A DNA stretch of 7,146 bases from an uncultured Actinomycetes bacterium. Lineage in GTDB: Bacteria > Actinomycetota > Actinomycetes > S36-B12. Below are positions 5,559 to 7,146 of this stretch, one piece after another. The stretch lies in the NCBI GenBank assembly GCA_905181745.1, contig CAJIYV010000127.1, positions 1 through 7,146 of the forward strand, read 5' to 3'. Numbering within the stretch: position 1 is the first letter of the stretch; each line of letters opens with the position of its first letter. The position numbers were made by a program, and so were the translations under genes. The notes below the pieces were generated by a model that saw only the letters and a list, made by a program, of their open reading frames with translations, did not search any database and was not told the origin of the DNA.

Positions 5559-7146
5559 TCAGCTGAGCCAAGTGCCGGCGGCTTTAGCCATTGCTGCGAG
5601 GTTTGCCGCCGCTTGGGCTCGCGCAGCGGCCAAATTAGTGTCCTCCACGCCCACTACGCTTTGCAAGTAGACCTTCACCTTCGGCTCAGTGCCGCTGGGT
5701 CGCACGATCACTCGGCCACCACCGCCCAGATTGAACAACACACCATCAGTTGGAGGTAAGAGCTTCGTGGCCACTGCCAGGTCAATAAATTCGGTGACTT
5801 GCGCCCCTGCGATTTCGGTGGGCGGATTGGAGCGCAGTCTTCGCATGATCTCCGGGATGACTGCGAGATCACTGACTCGGACCGATACCTGGTCAGTCGC
5901 GTATACGCCCACTTGCATAGCGATGCGATCAAGTTCGCTCTGAAGTGTTTTATTGTGTGATTTGAGGTGCGCGGCGAGTTCCATGACTTTAAGTGCCGCG
6001 GACAGTCCGTCCTTGTCTTTGACCGCCTCGGGGTCAACGCAGTAGCCGAGGGCTTCTTCATACCCGAACACCAAACCGGGGATTGGACCAATCCATTTGA
6101 ATCCGGTCAAGGTCTGTTGGTACTCAAATCCTGACTGCTCGGCAATTGCCTTAAGCACTGTTGAGGAAACAATTGATTGCGCCATTACTCCAGATTTGGT
6201 TGTGCTTTGCTGTGCGATCCAAGAGCCAAGGAGCGCACCAACTTCATCGCCATGCAGCATGCGCCAGGTGGACTTGTCATCAGTCGTGGGGATCGCTACG
6301 GCGCAACGGTCAGCATCGGGGTCATTCGCAATTACTAGATCTGCATTGTGTGAGATTGCGGATTCGATTGACAGGTCAATTGCTCCGGGTTCTTCTGGGT
6401 TGGGAAATGCAACCGTGGGGAACATTGGATCGGGTTCGAACTGTTTTTCAACTTTGATGGGATTGGGGAAGCCAGCCTTGTGAGCAAGCTCCATGAATGT
6501 TTTTCCACCCACGCCGTGCATTGCCGTGTAGACCGTTTTCAAATCTGTGTTGCCGCTGATCTCTTTACTAACAAGTTCAGCGGTGTGGTTGAGATAAGCC
6601 CTTTCGGTGCTGCGGTCCAGAGTGGTCCAGGTGTCGCCGTGGGGAAGGTCGCGTACTGAACCCGCCTGTGTTAGTTGCTGGATGTAATCGGCGATTTCAA
6701 TATCTGCTGGCGGAATGATCTGGGCCCCAGACGCAAGGTAGACCTTGTAGCCATTGTCTTGTGGTGGATTGTGGCTTGCCGTCACCATAACTCCTGCATC
6801 TGCCTTGAGGTGTCGAATTGCATATGCAAGAACCGGCGTAGGGACAGTGTGTGGAAAAAGCAGGGGAGTGATTCCTGCGCCACTGAGAATCTGTGCGCTG
6901 ACCTTGGCAAAAAGCTCCGAATTGTGACGTGCGTCGTAGCCGATCACGACACTGCCGCCCATGCCTTTGTCGTTGAGGTAGTGCGCGAGGCCTGCTGCAG
7001 CTCTGGCAACTACGACCAGATTCATGCGATTGGGACCTGGACCCAACTTTCCACGCAGTCCGGCCGTACCGAATTGAAGACTTGCCCTAAAGCAATCGTG
7101 CAATTCTGCTACCGCCAGCGGGTCCATCTGTCCGGCACGCTCTAAC
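5559..7146 (-). CDS. Phospho-sugar mutase, PGM2/PmmB-like, probable phosphopentomutase (start outside window)
   Basis: An alpha-D-phosphohexomutase superfamily enzyme moving phosphate between C1 and C5 or C6 of a sugar through a phosphoserine. Numbering from the Met at 7127, motifs are FGTAGLRG (19-26), the phosphoserine loop TASHNPPQDNGYKVY with S118, the Mg2+ loop DPDADR (269-274), the sugar-recognition loop GYEEALGY (355-362) and the phosphate loop RPSGTEPK (476-483). That is all four domains in order. The frame stays open from 7127 to the right edge (LERAGQ before the Met), and relatives usually carry 20-odd more residues before the FGTAGLRG region, so the true start is probably beyond 7146. 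The type matches mycobacterial pmmB and human PGM2, which acts on pentose phosphates. Followed by deoC at 34 nt and with no deoB visible, the best role is deoxyribose 1-phosphate to deoxyribose 5-phosphate. Phosphoglucomutase or phosphomannomutase activity is the alternative. The stop is TGA at 5559-5561. Confidence 0.92.
   Translation of the reverse strand, partial: LERAGQMDPLAVAELHDCFRASLQFGTAGLRGKLGPGPNRMNLVVVARAAAGLAHYLNDKGMGGSVVIGYDARHNSELFAKVSAQILSGAGITPLLFPHTVPTPVLAYAIRHLKADAGVMVTASHNPPQDNGYKVYLASGAQIIPPADIEIADYIQQLTQAGSVRDLPHGDTWTTLDRSTERAYLNHTAELVSKEISGNTDLKTVYTAMHGVGGKTFMELAHKAGFPNPIKVEKQFEPDPMFPTVAFPNPEEPGAIDLSIESAISHNADLVIANDPDADRCAVAIPTTDDKSTWRMLHGDEVGALLGSWIAQQSTTKSGVMAQSIVSSTVLKAIAEQSGFEYQQTLTGFKWIGPIPGLVFGYEEALGYCVDPEAVKDKDGLSAALKVMELAAHLKSHNKTLQSELDRIAMQVGVYATDQVSVRVSDLAVIPEIMRRLRSNPPTEIAGAQVTEFIDLAVATKLLPPTDGVLFNLGGGGRVIVRPSGTEPKVKVYLQSVVGVEDTNLAAARAQAAANLAAMAKAAGTWLS

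Noticed and set aside
6675..7145. 156-codon open frame on the plus strand
   Set aside because: It is antisense to the mutase, whose motifs are complete there, and its Cys/Trp-rich translation looks like an antisense artefact.

Overview
The window is a nucleoside-catabolism locus from an actinobacterium of moderate GC. The protein sequences look actinobacterial: an adenosine deaminase with an NTDNRLMS active-site segment, a long DERA-type DeoC, and a PGM2-like phosphosugar mutase. The set of functions matches what I recall of the mycobacterial cdd-deoA-add / pmmB neighbourhood. The moderate GC would suit a small-genome aquatic actinobacterium such as a Luna-type Microbacteriaceae, but that placement is inference only.

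The layout is two convergent gene groups. On the plus strand are the C-terminal 92 residues of thymidine phosphorylase (deoA, cut by the window edge), a small cupin that starts 9 nt after the deoA stop, and adenosine deaminase (add), which may have its own leaderless promoter. On the minus strand, read from the right edge, are a PGM2-like phosphopento/hexomutase (start outside the window), deoxyribose-phosphate aldolase (deoC, GTG start), a full-length NAD-type aldehyde dehydrogenase, and a 290-residue aldehyde dehydrogenase-like protein. The last one has lost the catalytic residues and is coupled to its partner through an ATGA overlap. The groups converge on a 349-nt gap at 1879-2227. It holds the remains of a small gene with a good ribosome binding site, two in-frame stops and one frameshift.

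Together the genes give a complete route. DeoA releases deoxyribose 1-phosphate from thymidine, the mutase probably makes deoxyribose 5-phosphate, DeoC splits it to glyceraldehyde 3-phosphate and acetaldehyde, and the dehydrogenase oxidises acetaldehyde to acetate. Add feeds in (deoxy)adenosine as (deoxy)inosine. The most interesting point is the active-plus-inactive dehydrogenase pair, which looks like a split, two-gene form of the two-domain ALDH16 architecture. No RNA genes, mobile elements or CRISPR arrays were seen.
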